The position numbers and the translations under genes were made by a program. Shown here one piece after another: positions 36,192 through 46,000 of a DNA stretch of 64,000 nucleotides; the first letter of the stretch is position 1, and every line of letters starts with the position of its first letter. Under the pieces are notes generated by a model that had not been told where the DNA came from, ran no database searches, and worked only from the letters and a program-made list of their open reading frames with translations. Origin of the DNA: Protopterus annectens. Its lineage: Eukaryota; Chordata; Ceratodontiformes; Protopteridae. The stretch is taken from assembly GCF_019279795.1 (NCBI RefSeq), contig NC_056732.1, forward strand, positions 1,079,766,366 to 1,079,830,365, written 5' to 3'.

Positions 36192-36331
36192 GGGGAGGGT
36201 GGCTTAATGGCTACGATGTTTGCCTTACAAACACAAGGTGCAGGGTTTGAGTCTCACAAGGGATAATTGGCTAGGCTTAAAATGGCTCGCAAGGGCAGTT
36301 AGCCTAGTACTAAACTATGAACCTATGTACA
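36192..36331 (+). mobile_element. tRNA-derived SINE
   Basis: The head resembles a tRNA gene. A-box-like TGGCTTAATGG at about 36199-36210 and B-box-like GGTTTGAGTCTC at about 36244-36255 are spaced as in tRNA promoters. The tail (36268-36330) begins TGGCTAGGCTTA and ends GAACCTATGTAC, closely resembling the 3' end of the CR1-like LINE at 40585-40632. It lies in the leader of DIRS copy E. I see no clear target duplication. Confidence 0.65.
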
Positions 36332-36539
36332 GCAAGAGAAAACACCAAAATAGCTCTGAGATGGATCTAACAATATGACAGCAAAAGAATCTGAGGTACA
36401 GCAGGCTGACTGGGCCATTATAAGTAGAGGAAAGAGCTCGAGAGTTGGATCCAAGAGTCTTCTAACTGCAGCCAATTCATATCAATGGTCGGATCCAAGA
36501 TCCAATCACTGAGGAATGAATGAAAAAGACAACATCAGA
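36332..36539 (-). mobile_element. DIRS copy E, piece 7: right terminal repeat
   Basis: Inverted partner of the E left repeat: GAGGAAAGAGCTCGAGAGTTGGATCC complements the CTCGAGCTCCTCCCTCTAC region at 11390-11405 and its surroundings. The tip GACAACATCAGA matches the joined tip in E's internal complementary region at 17160. DIRS copy D resumes just beyond. Confidence 0.7.
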
Positions 36540-38246
36540 GCTAAGTTATTTAAAGCAGATTTTCCTCACAAGATGAAACTGCAGATGAAACATTTCTCAT
36601 ACTTTCACAGTCTGTCAGAACAATCTTTAATATATGGCCTGACAATTCAAACTTCTGAAAATCAAAGTTGAAGTAGTACATGCTTTTTTCCCATACCTAT
36701 TAATTTTCTCAACCTTATCAGAAAGACTAGGATTGCAATGGACTAGGTGCTTAGCAGCAGTGGGATCAACTAGAGCTATAACTGCTGGATCAGGTTTGGG
36801 AACAGTGTATAAAAATTTAAGATTCTATCTGCCTTTCAGGAGACAGCTGGAGAACAATCAGGAAAACTGCAAGCAATAGTACACCATCTAAAGCAGACAA
36901 AACAGGAGGAGTGGGTGTAGGATCAGTAAGATCCTTCTGTAACAACTCATAGTATTTTCTGAGGGACTGAGAAACCTCAGTGTTCTCCCACGAAAAAGAC
37001 TGGCACATAGTAACAATAGTCTCAATGAAAAAGACCCCCACCCCCCAACAAGGAGCATCAGAAACTAAACTCTCAAAGTCACAAACAGAAATCTGAGGAA
37101 AAAACCCTGTATCCATCCATGCGTCTTCCTGTTCGTACTCAGAATGTTAAATCTCTACAGGAAACAAAATATCCCTCTTTCTTTTACCAGAAACTACTTT
37201 AAGAAGGATCAATAGCCTGAATTACACCCGGAGTCATACCCAGTAAACTACTCTTAGCCAAAGAAATTTGAGGAGTGGTAGATACATGCTTGGTTTTCTG
37301 TTTCTCTTTGACAAGGGCCAACCATGTTACTAATGACAGCAGCAGCTTCACCAGGGATGGGTGCAGTGTTCTGACACAACAGGGAAACTTTCTTTGTTCC
37401 CTTTCCCAGGACAACAAGAGTGGCTCTCCCTTACCCACTGAGGGGACTCCAGCAGCCACAGAGGATGTGGCTCATCTTGGTCCATAATGGCTGTAGGGAC
37501 TACATAACAGGGATCTGGGTAAAAGATGAGTGGTCTGAGGTACAACAAATGGCCACGCAGTCAGCCACCTGTGGCTGAGGCAAACTGCTAGCCTGCTGTG
37601 GTGACAAAGGCGGTTTGCTTATTTTTTTTCCTTTTGTGGCTGGAAAGAGGACCAACCATGGGACTGGTAGTCTGTCCAATGGTCAAGCTGAAAATGATGC
37701 CTCTTTCCTGGGAAAAACAAGCAGCAAATGCTGGTAAACACTGACAGTCTACAAAAATATTTTGACAGAAAAATGTAGTAAAAAAGTATATGTCAGCCCC
37801 AAAAAAGTAAAATAAATAATTTCTCCACAGAAACAATATTTTCAGTTACTTTACGCCACTTTAAAACTGACAGGAAAACCAAGCACTCTGTTTAAAAGTA
37901 CATTACAGTCTCATGACAGTTTCATTAAAACATACCACTCCTACCTTTAAAATAACTTTGAAAATGGAAGTTTTTTTTTCCCTAAAGGGATCTTTATCTG
38001 CCCAGCAAAAGAAGAGCACAAGCCAGCTATCATTCCTCCAAAGCCACCGAGGAGTGTACTGTTCTTTGGTAGTAAAGCTCTGAAGGGCTTTGCACCCAAA
38101 CTTATCTTTTAGTCAGCTCAGCTCAAACTGCCTGACAGGTAACATAGGTGTCCTGAAGCTTTGGAAGCTGGCTGGCTGGTATACCCTTGGCAGGATATAA
38201 CCCATATAGCTAAAGCTACTGCAACACCAATCAATATGATGAACAT
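36540..38246 (-). mobile_element. DIRS copy D, high-coordinate part: gag N-terminal side and right terminal repeat
   Basis: The minus strand shows gag blocks in the order expected upstream of the piece ending at 11262: 'GKKACTTSTLIFRSLNCQ' (about 36610-36700, like family A 'GKKVYTSATLSMRALNCQ') and 'CQSFSWENTEVSQSLRKYYE' (about 36940-37010, like 'LREHFHWEGQ..SDSKKR'). A terminal repeat at about 38010-38246 is inverted relative to 9245-9410 (CTGCCAAGG.TATA.CAGCCAG). The right tip ends TGAACAT. Very old and heavily broken. Confidence 0.7.
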
Positions 38247-38405
38247 TTGTAGACTGCAGCTTAGTATCCAGCTACACTATCAAAGACTGACAGCAGAGTA
38301 TAGGCAAAGAGATAGGGAGAGGTAAGGGTTAAGTGAAGGACCAGCTGTGGTTCAGTTTTCAGTCGAGTCTAGAACAAAAGCTGCTGTTAAAAAAAAAAAA
38401 AAAAA
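38247..38405 (+). mobile_element. Possible 3' end of the L1-like LINE with poly-A tract
   Basis: Just beyond DIRS D, about 140 bp without stop-rich composition run into a 16-A tract (about 38389-38404). Since D interrupted the L1-like piece at 9208 on the same strand, this could be that LINE's 3' end. Only position and poly-A support it. Confidence 0.3.
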
Positions 38406-38734
38406 GGAATAATTAGTATAGCATACAAAATACTTTATAAGAATCAATCAGCAGAGGTTAGAAAACATTGAGGAGAGAAAGGCGAAATACAAAGCAAAAG
38501 ACGTAGGACATCTGTATGGCTCCCAAGTATGCAATAAAGTCCAGAACGTTTAGGATTTTTGCATGGAATTGTATTGATAGGTATTTTATACCCCAAGCAG
38601 AATTCAGTATTTTTTTTTCTCTCAGGTAGATAGCAGAGGTGTGATGGCAGTGACAGAGGTAATTAGGAAGATTTTTTTCTTGAGGGGGTAATGGGTTGGC
38701 AGACTTTTCAAATTCCCTACAGAGTACTTTGTCA

Positions 38735-38995
38735 GAAATGCTGGGAATAATAATAAAAGTGGGACAAAAGCCCAAAAATAGGGAAATTTAAAAAAAAAAT
38801 ATTGCTCTTACAAACTTCGAAAGTCGAAAGAATAACAGGTTTTTGCATTAGCATGAATTTAAAGTCTGAAACTCAAATGTCTGTCATTATTTTCTAACTT
38901 CAGTCTTTAATGATTTGCCACTAATTTGCCAGAAAAACACAATTTTATGAAAAACAGACCAAAAATATGAGGCAGCAATCTGTACATTTGAGAGG
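38735..38995 (-). repeat. Half copy of the dispersed repeat that forms the 41795-42355 palindrome
   Basis: Shares ordered blocks with 42095-42355: AAATATTGCTCTTACAAACTT, TTTGCATTAGCATGAATT, ACTCAAATGT and CCAAAAATATGAGG. Only one arm is present here. Confidence 0.7.
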
Positions 38996-39076
38996 TATGA
39001 AGGGGAGCATAAGATTGTATGTAAGGAAATGATTCATTTGTACTGGGATATAGGATCTTAATTGCATATATATAGT

Positions 39077-39450
39077 AAACAAAGAATCAGCAAGCAAGAA
39101 GTCGTAGTTCCAAAAGTTTACTGAAACACAGACACGTACAAGGCTTAAAGCGCTTTTCGTTTGCACTGAAGCAAACTTCTTCAGAAGACCTTGTAACTGG
39201 AAAGGCGCCACATTTTAAAATACATCACTGCTTACATCACAGAGGTAAATTACTGTGTAAAAAACAGCTTAAAGTTGTAGAACATTAAAAGACAATTGGA
39301 TATGAGCCTGATACCATAGTGCCAGTTGCCTCAAGTATAACATTCATATAATTCGAAACTTTAAAAACAAAATACATAAAAAACAGAGAAAAGGAACAAT
39401 AAAAATATAAATATAATATAATATTATTGTGTCTATGATGTTCTAAAACC
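39077..39450 (-). repeat. Left arm of a ~1-kb inverted repeat with Penelope-like end sequence
   Basis: Reverse complement of 39656-40082 over most of its length with few differences. Read on the minus strand it contains CTGAAGAA, a GTTTGC...GCAAAC hairpin, then GAAAAGCGC near 39168-39205, resembling the hammerhead-ribozyme core known from Penelope-like terminal repeats. Confidence 0.65.
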
Positions 39451-39655
39451 TTTATTGGAAGAATTAGAACTGGCATGGCAAATAAGACTTGAGGCATGCA
39501 AACCTCCAGGTTTGAACGATTTGTGTTCTATCAGTTGTATTCTGAAGAACAAAAGCTTTTGTAGATAATACGGCTCTTGTTTTCAGTGTAGTTAACATGT
39601 GATGCATTCTGTGTTATCATAGTTCTGTACACACATATACAGTTCGTTTAAGTGG

Positions 39656-40082
39656 GTTTTAGAACATCATAGAATTGTATTGGGTTGTTGCATCTAAAAA
39701 TAGGTGGTCTAACTAATGTGGTACATTCATATTGGCACAATATTATATTATATTTATATTGTTCCTTTTCTATTTTTTTTATGTATTTTGTTTTTAAAGT
39801 TTCGAATTATATGAATGTTATACTTGAGGCAACTGTCACTATGGTATCAGGCTCATATCCAATTGTCTTTTAATGTTCTACAACTTTAAGCTGTTTTTCA
39901 CACAGTAATTTACCTCTGTGATGTAAGCAGTGATGTATTTTAAAATGTGGCGCCTTTCCAGTTACAAGGTCTTCTGAAGAAGTTTGCTTCAGTGCAAACG
40001 AAAAGCGCTTTAAGCCTTGTACGTGTCTGTGTTTCAGTAAACTTTTGGAACTACGACTTCTTGCTTGCTGATTCTTTGTTTA
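39656..40082 (+). repeat. Right arm of the inverted repeat with Penelope-like end sequence
   Basis: Partner of 39077-39450. The motif CTGAAGAAGTTTGC...GCAAACGAAAAGCGC lies at about 39973-40010, followed by a run ending AACTACGACTTCTTGC. A loop of about 205 bp separates the arms. No reverse transcriptase is visible between them. Confidence 0.65.
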
Positions 40083-40385
40083 ATAGTTTTTTTTTGGTTG
40101 GTTGATTATTCTCTGCATATATACATAGTACACCCTTGCTGCATTTAATGCTCCTGGCTGCAAAATAAATAAATAAATTACTTGAAAACAGAACTCAAAA
40201 TCAAAGTGTAGCCACGGTATTTAATGTTGTAAAGGAGCAAAACAAACTGGAGGTGGGATCTTAAAAAAAAAAAGGGGGGGGGGCAAATTATATTAAAAAA
40301 ATACATGGAATTTGTGAGAATACATACAGAATAATGCTCAGGAGAAGTGAAATTTAAGGGAAGGCAGGATTTGAGCAAACTGAGT

Positions 40386-40632
40386 AATTCTGGAGTGAAT
40401 GATAACTATTAAAAAACAAGAGAGATACGCACAATGCATGAAACTCATGAAAAATGCCTACAGTGTTTTTTCTTCCATCTATGTCGAGCAAAGTTCTTCA
40501 TTAGCACTCTTCAAGAAAAATCTTGATGAGTGGATGGGAAGTAGGAAACACACTTTCTTGGATGGTGTATGCCAGGGAACCTTGTTGGCTAGGCTTACGT
40601 AGGCCCTTGGGCCGACTACCTATGAACCTATG
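40386..40632 (+). mobile_element. CR1-like LINE 3' end
   Basis: The plus strand encodes the C-terminus of a CR1-type ORF2, 'SSSLALFKKNLDEWMGSRKH' then a short tail and stop. It compares with the usual '..SVNAFK.RLD.HW' ending of this group. The 3' untranslated end (40585-40632) starts TGGCTAGGCTTA and ends GAACCTATGAC, shared with the SINE at 36192-36331. Strongly 5'-truncated. Confidence 0.6.
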
Positions 40633-41195
40633 ACAATGTTTACATGGTATTATACAGTTTCTTCTTTCGATCTTATTTTTAACACTAACAGATTTATTAC
40701 AATAATCTGATCATTGACTGTGCCCAAACTTAAATGTGAAGCATCAAAGACAATATTGTGATCACCACATACTGCTATCTTAACGGTTCTGTGAATCCCC
40801 ATTCACCCAAACATATTTTAACTTTTTATTTGCTTTTTGTAGCAATCTTTCTTTCTTGCAGCTTTTATGTCTGCACTTACTACTGCATCATTGTCATGAA
40901 TAGTATTAGTGAATGGTTGCTGTTACCTTTCATCTGTAGAATCAGTATGATCATGCCTTACAGTTGAATGACAGACGCCCATTATAGCATTTGAATTTTC
41001 TAAATTGTCTAGCCTGTTATGTGATCTAGCAGATGTTTGTCTTATCAGTTGTAATTTTGAGATTTGTTCATTTACAAATCGCAACAGTCAAGGCTACTGT
41101 TAAAAAGTGAGTACATTCTCCAACACCAAACAAACAACACAAACTCTTGCTAAAAAATAATTTCATTCAAGTCATGCAAGTTCTCATATGACATA
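40633..41195. other. AT-rich stretch without recognised feature
   Basis: I see no coding block, RNA gene or terminal repeat here. Confidence 0.4.
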
Positions 41196-41203
41196 CAGTA
41201 GAC
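41196..41203 (+). repeat. 8-bp target-site duplication, left copy
   Basis: CAGTAGAC, matching CAGTAAAC at 43226-43233 with one mismatch; 8 bp is the hAT length. Confidence 0.55.
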
Positions 41204-41472
41204 CAGTGGTTTCCAAACGTTTTTGATTCTCGGCTTCCTTGCTGAATCCAGGTTTTCCCAAGAGTCCCCCCACTGCGCGTATAAAGTGCATATTTCAGGG
41301 GTTCCTAAAGTGTGCTCTGTGGCGCCGTGGAGAGCCATGGCTTCCTCACAGGGGCACCGGAAACTAACAAGCTTAGCTGCAAAATAAACCGCGAACAGTT
41401 AGCAGTTTATTTTGCAGTTAAGCTTATTAGTTTGCGGTGAGTGTGAGTGAATGCAGGAATGAATGAAGAAGT

Positions 41473-41474
41473 GG

Positions 41475-41529
<55 letters not shown>

Positions 41530-41542
41530 AATGAGGAGGTGG

Positions 41543-41597
<55 letters not shown>

Positions 41598-41707
41598 TGT
41601 GAATGAATGCAGGTATGAATGAGGAAGTGACTGTGGGTGTGTGTATGTGTGAGATCGGAAGTGTGAGAAGGATGTGTGAGTGAATGCAGGTATGAATGAC
41701 GAAGTAG

Positions 41708-41746
<39 letters not shown>
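41473..41746 (+). repeat. (GT)n microsatellites with interspersed minisatellite units
   Basis: Three long GT runs (about 41473-41524, 41545-41596 and 41709-41747). They are separated by units containing GAATGCAGGTATGAATGA, the reverse complement of the units at 42520-43010. Confidence 0.9.
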
Positions 41747-41751
<5 letters not shown>

Positions 41752-41794
41752 AGGCATGAATGAGGAAGTGACTGTGCGTGTGTGTATGTGATTC

Positions 41795-42355
41795 ACACCT
41801 CTCAACTGTACAGATTTTCAGAGAATTTTCAGATTTTTGCCTCATATTTTTGGTGTGTTCATCTTAAAATCTGTACTTTTTTGGCAAATAGTTGAGGAGT
41901 GAGGTCATTCAATAATGGCAAACATTTGAGTTTAAGACTCCACATCCTTTAGAGAATTCATGCTAATACAAAACCTATTATTTTATCAACTTGCTAAGTT
42001 TGTAAGAGCAATATTTCAAATCTGTCCCTTTTTGTCCCCGCATCATTTTACGCTTTGTCCAGATTTTGAGTGCAAAAAATCTAGACAAAGCCAAAAATGA
42101 TAGGGGGGACAAATAGGGACAGATTTTAAATATTGCTCTTGCAAACTTAGCAAGTTGATAGAATAATATGTTTTGCATTAGCATGAATTCTCTGAAGGAT
42201 GTGGAGTCAAACTCAAATGTTTGTCATTATTAAATGACTTCAATCCTCAACTATTTGCCAGAAAAGTACAGATTTTAAGACGAACACACCAAAAATATGA
42301 GGAAAAAAATCTGGACATTCTGTGAAAATCTGTACAGTTGAAAAGTGTGAATCAC
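41795..42355. repeat. Long imperfect palindrome
   Basis: The arms 41795-42058 and 42072-42355 are reverse complements with scattered differences, around a centre near 42065. Paired blocks include TTTGTAAGAGCAATATTTCAAATCTG with TTTAAATATTGCTCTTGCAAA. A single arm recurs at 38735-38995. Confidence 0.85.
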
Positions 42356-42423
42356 ATATACACAGAAAAGTACAGATTTTAGGAGGAACACACCAAAAAT
42401 ATGAGGCATAAATCTGGACATTC

Positions 42424-42425
42424 AA

Positions 42426-42505
<80 letters not shown>

Positions 42506-43015
42506 ACCTACACACACACTTCCTCATTCATACCTGCATTCACTCACAAATCGCTCTCTCTCCCGATCAAACACATGCACACAGCCACTTCCTCATTCAT
42601 ACCTGCATTCACTCAAATAGCTCTAACTCTCTCCCGATCAAACACACACAGTCACTTCCTCATTCATACCTGCATTCATTCACACATCGCTCTCACTGTC
42701 TGTTACACCCACACGCCACACACCCACTTACACATTCATACATCGCTCTCACTCTCCCGATCTCAAACTCACATGCCACACACCCACTTACACATTCATT
42801 CATACATCACACACACAGTCACTTCCTCATTCACACCCGCATTCATTCATACTCTGCTCTCTCTCCCGATCTCACACAAACCCCCACATGGCCGCTTCCT
42901 CATTTATACCTGCATTCATTCACACATTACTCTCACTATCCCGATCTCACAACCACACACACCCACTTCTTCATTCATTCCTGCATTCACTCACACATCG
43001 CTCTCACTCTCCCGA

Positions 43016-43070
<55 letters not shown>
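42424..43070 (+). repeat. (CA)n arrays and a 60-70 bp minisatellite
   Basis: CA runs at about 42424-42507 and 43017-43067. Between them are degenerate tandem units built on CATTCATACCTGCATTCACTC, then ACATCGCTCTCACTCTCCCG. Mirror image of 41420-41790. Confidence 0.9.
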
Positions 43071-43073
<3 letters not shown>

Positions 43074-43225
43074 GCTTTCATGCATGCATTCACTCGCACA
43101 CACAGACACACACACATTCATACAGGCATTCACTTACCTGCAATCAGCTGCTAAGCTTCATGGCTCCCCTATAAGGAAGCCGCGGCTCCTCCAGGGTGCC
43201 GTGGCGCACAGTTTGGGAGCCAGTG

Positions 43226-43233
43226 CAGTAAAC
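43226..43233 (+). repeat. 8-bp target-site duplication, right copy
   Basis: CAGTAAAC, partner of 41196-41203. Confidence 0.55.
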
Positions 43234-44400
43234 CCATTTTACTTCGAGTTTATTTTAAAGTAATTTGTAATTGATATGCATTCCTTCAAGTATGTAACTT
43301 TAAAACACCATTCAAAGCTTCTTTGTTTACTTCATCCATGTTAGATGCTGTTTTTTAAATCAACTAGAAAAAATAACCATGTGATCAGTCCAACAATACG
43401 GAGAGTTTTGAGATAAACAATTAGCGGCCAATTGTCATAATGTGCAGCACTTGAGAGTTATACATATGCACAACAGAATAGGGCCATTGATCTGTTAAGT
43501 TCACAAGTTGCATTGTAGGAACAAAAATGTGTGCTCAGAGATGGAAAACACAACAGACTCCTAAAGCTCTCTCTCTAAATAAAGCTGCAGTGCTGCAAGA
43601 CAAATATCTAGTACAAGTAGCTAAATTAAACTATGGAAAACAGATAAGAGAAAGACAGTTCCAGAGTTAAATGTAATTCCAAGAACTATTAAGTTCTACT
43701 TACCTAAATGTGTTCTGAATGTGCAAAGTTTTTCAATGTGATGTACATACTTCATGACATTTACTATAGTGTTATGCTTAACTGAGATTCGTGTATTGCA
43801 GTGCAAGCTACCTTTCAGATATAAAAGCACTACTATTTTTTTGTCAATTTACAAAGGGATGATAGATATGAACTATATACATTTAAATTCTAATGAGCTA
43901 GCTACCGATTTCATGTCATGAGGTACACAGAAGTTTAAATGAATTCTCTTAGAATACAAACTTCATGGAACTTATGCCACATCTCGCACATCTCCTGCAG
44001 AAATGACAATGACTTCTAAGAAGACTATAAAATCATATCACATGGCAAACTGATTGGTTGGACATTAAAATCAAATTATAGAGCAGCATATTGATATGAA
44101 TATAAAACTCTAATTAAAACAATAACGAATAAATAATCACAACATTGAGCCGAATTAGATAAGTATGACTTATAATGCTTCTTATTGTTTATGTCTGGTA
44201 CAGGTTTCTTCCTTTAGGAAGGAAGATAATTTAATCGCACAGCAAAAATTCCCACTTTTGGACACACACTACCACAAACGTATATTCAAACACATTAAAA
44301 AAAAACAAATTTCTTTCTAAAAGTAACAATGTATCTTAACCATTTGAAATAAATGTCTCTTGTTTCTAAAATTCTAACACAAAATATCATGCTCTAGATT
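43234..44400 (-). other. Region downstream of TMEM70, probable 3' untranslated and flanking sequence
   Basis: No coding block or known repeat recognised. On the minus strand a possible ATTAAA poly-A signal lies at 44230-44235, about 165 bp after the TMEM70 stop. An AATAAA lies at 43249-43254. Which one is used cannot be told from sequence. Confidence 0.35.
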
Positions 44401-44849
44401 CTACCGGTCTTTATCTGATTTATCAAATTCTTCAGCATCAAATGCAAATGGTTTATCATAACCCAAAAGATGCTTGTAGTCACTCGTATCAAGAAAAAGC
44501 ATTGGATTAATAAGCATGGAGCTGTTCTTTGCATAAAATGTAGTAAACATCTTGCTGACACCAGGAATGGTCACATCACTCTGATGAAAAACAGTCTTCT
44601 TCTCAGCAAGGAAAACACTGTATGTAATAGCTGTGTAAGTATCTGTAACACTATTGTGGTACAGTCGGACAACATAACCCTTTGTGATAAAATGTAGTGC
44701 AACAGGAGTTATAAAAGTGAATAGTCCTACAGTGACATAAAAGGCAGCCTGCACTATTATGCTGTGGTATCCAATACCAGTCTTGAAAAGAATGTAAGGC
44801 ATCACACAGAGACTGCAGACACTTGATGAGTAGGAGAAAAGCTTGACAC
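44401..44849 (-). CDS. TMEM70: TMEM70, last coding exon (transmembrane protein 70, mitochondrial)
   Basis: TMEM70 is an inner mitochondrial membrane protein needed to assemble ATP synthase (notably its c-ring) and respiratory complex I. This minus-strand exon encodes about 149 residues ending DKSDKDR and a TAG stop. It begins at a clear acceptor (pyrimidine run ..TTTTTCCCACTGTCTAG) in a split codon, right before VKLFSYSSS, which matches the start of the vertebrate exon 3 product (VKCFSYSTS in human, from memory). Diagnostic blocks are '[19 protein letters not shown]', 'DTYTAITY', '[10 protein letters not shown]' and '[15 protein letters not shown]'. Two hydrophobic spans (about residues 8-28 and 35-57) form the expected membrane hairpin. 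The frame is intact. Exons 1 and 2 are not found between here and the right edge, so the upstream intron exceeds 19 kb and is packed with transposons. Confidence 0.93.
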
Positions 44850-45189
44850 CTAGACAGTGGGAAAAACAGATCTGCATCAGTGATCACTAACAGATACAAA
44901 TTCAAATATTTCAACTAATTAATTTTAATCATTCACAAACACAGAGAAAAGGCTCAAATTCATTTATAATGCCATCCTATGCAACTCTTCAGCTATCACT
45001 TCCAAGTTATTAATTTATAATAGAACTGTTTACCATATAGATGATTACGATCAGGTCTCCAAACATAACCAGATTATGTGTTGGAGATACTGACCCACGA
45101 GATTTACCATGAGAGAAAAGCTCAAAAGGTGAATCTTGACCACTATGTCAAGAACACACAACTGGTTATGATAGGAGTGACATGATCAT
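44850..45189 (-). other. TMEM70 intron, splice-acceptor side
   Basis: Begins (minus-strand sense) just before the exon with a pyrimidine-rich tract and AG at 44850-44851. Otherwise AT-rich sequence without recognised features. Confidence 0.6.
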
Positions 45190-46000
45190 TTAATTTTAAT
45201 TTATTTTATTTGTATTTGTTTACCGAGAAAGTCCAGCTAGGCTGGCTTGTCCATTTTCAATGGAGACCTGGGGAAAAAGGTTTGTTAACAATATCAGAAA
45301 GCATATTACACAGTACAAACAGTAATGCAGCTGTTTACAGTAAATAATTAAAAAGCACAGTACTTAGTTTAAAAGTAACACAACACTTTCAAATAAAGCA
45401 CTGTTTACTGGAAAGAAAATTGTACAGATAAGATATACAAAAACACAAATAAATGGCATACTCATAGATATTAATGTACACAAGTGACATTTTAATAAAT
45501 ACCTTTTTTGTGGAATTTAAGTCAACTAGGTATAGATTAAGATAGGACAGATGATTGCGGGAATATAGAAGAAAGATGGGTACGTAAAATGGGGAATTGG
45601 GGTGTATGCTTGTAGGAGTCTGGAGTGAGGCAGAGGGGGACTTTTTCAGGAGGAGTGGGGCTAAAAGTAAGGGAGATATGATGTTAAAAACATAGAAGAA
45701 GAAGAAAGGTTACTTATGGTATTTAGTGTTAAGAGTACAGAATCTGAATAGTTTAAATTAGTTTAGTCAGCTGAAGTGCATTAAAAGAGGCAAGTGTTTT
45801 GACTATGGTGTTTTAGTTGAGTTTTTAAATATTAGTGTGTCTGTCTACCTTAAAGTGACTGGTACAGAATTCTACTTTTGGAGACTGAGTAAGAGAATAG
45901 TGATCTATCAGCAGTATTTTTGAGTTTACTTAAGGCAAGAAGGTGCTGGTCATCTGAGAGTAAACAGCAGAAAGGGGAATGTAATAATTCTTTGTAGTGC
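45190..46000 (-). mobile_element. L2/CR1-like LINE 3' end
   Basis: Minus-strand coding remnant 'FCCLLSDDQHLLALSKLKNT', then 'ADRSLFSYSVSKSR', at 45870-45995 resembles the C-terminal '.DRSF...APKLWNSLP' region of L2/Rex1-type ORF2. It is followed by about 600 bp of 3' sequence ending in CTTTCTCGGTAAACAAA and AAATAAAATAAA-type tail repeats near 45195-45225. The upstream part is lost in the assembly gap. The clade is uncertain. Confidence 0.5.

Larger units (their letters stand above)
41204..43225. mobile_element. hAT-like non-autonomous element (about 2 kb) with internal palindrome and CA/GT arrays
   Basis: Begins CAGTGGTTTCCAAACG and ends (reverse complement) CACTGGCTCCCAAACTG, both typical hAT terminal sequences. 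The right end also pairs with an inner sequence at 41296 (GGGGTTCC...GTGGCGCCGTGG against CACGGCACC...), so the left side may be two nested ends. No transposase is present. The interior is a giant inverted structure: GT arrays and a 60-70 bp minisatellite at left, a palindrome in the middle, and the complementary CA arrays and minisatellite at right. Confidence 0.6.

Noticed and set aside
37199-37836. Hydrophobic minus-strand frames that suggest small membrane proteins
   Set aside because: They lie within DIRS copy D gag territory, are not conserved with anything recognisable and are best seen as decayed element sequence.
39285-39873. Two frames (39285-39497 minus, 39685-39873 plus) giving the same peptide ending VSGSYPIVF
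   Set aside because: The identity is explained by the inverted repeat 39077-40082; no domain or start context supports a gene.
42520-43010. Regularly spaced near-identical units that look like a CRISPR array
   Set aside because: Units are 60-70 bp, degenerate, rich in CA and embedded in a eukaryotic hAT-like element with vertebrate genes nearby; 'spacers' are simply diverged parts of the unit.
41399-43174. Long His/Thr-rich open frames on both strands
   Set aside because: They are translations of GT/CA microsatellites and minisatellite units; no start context or homology, and both mirrored strands give the same composition.
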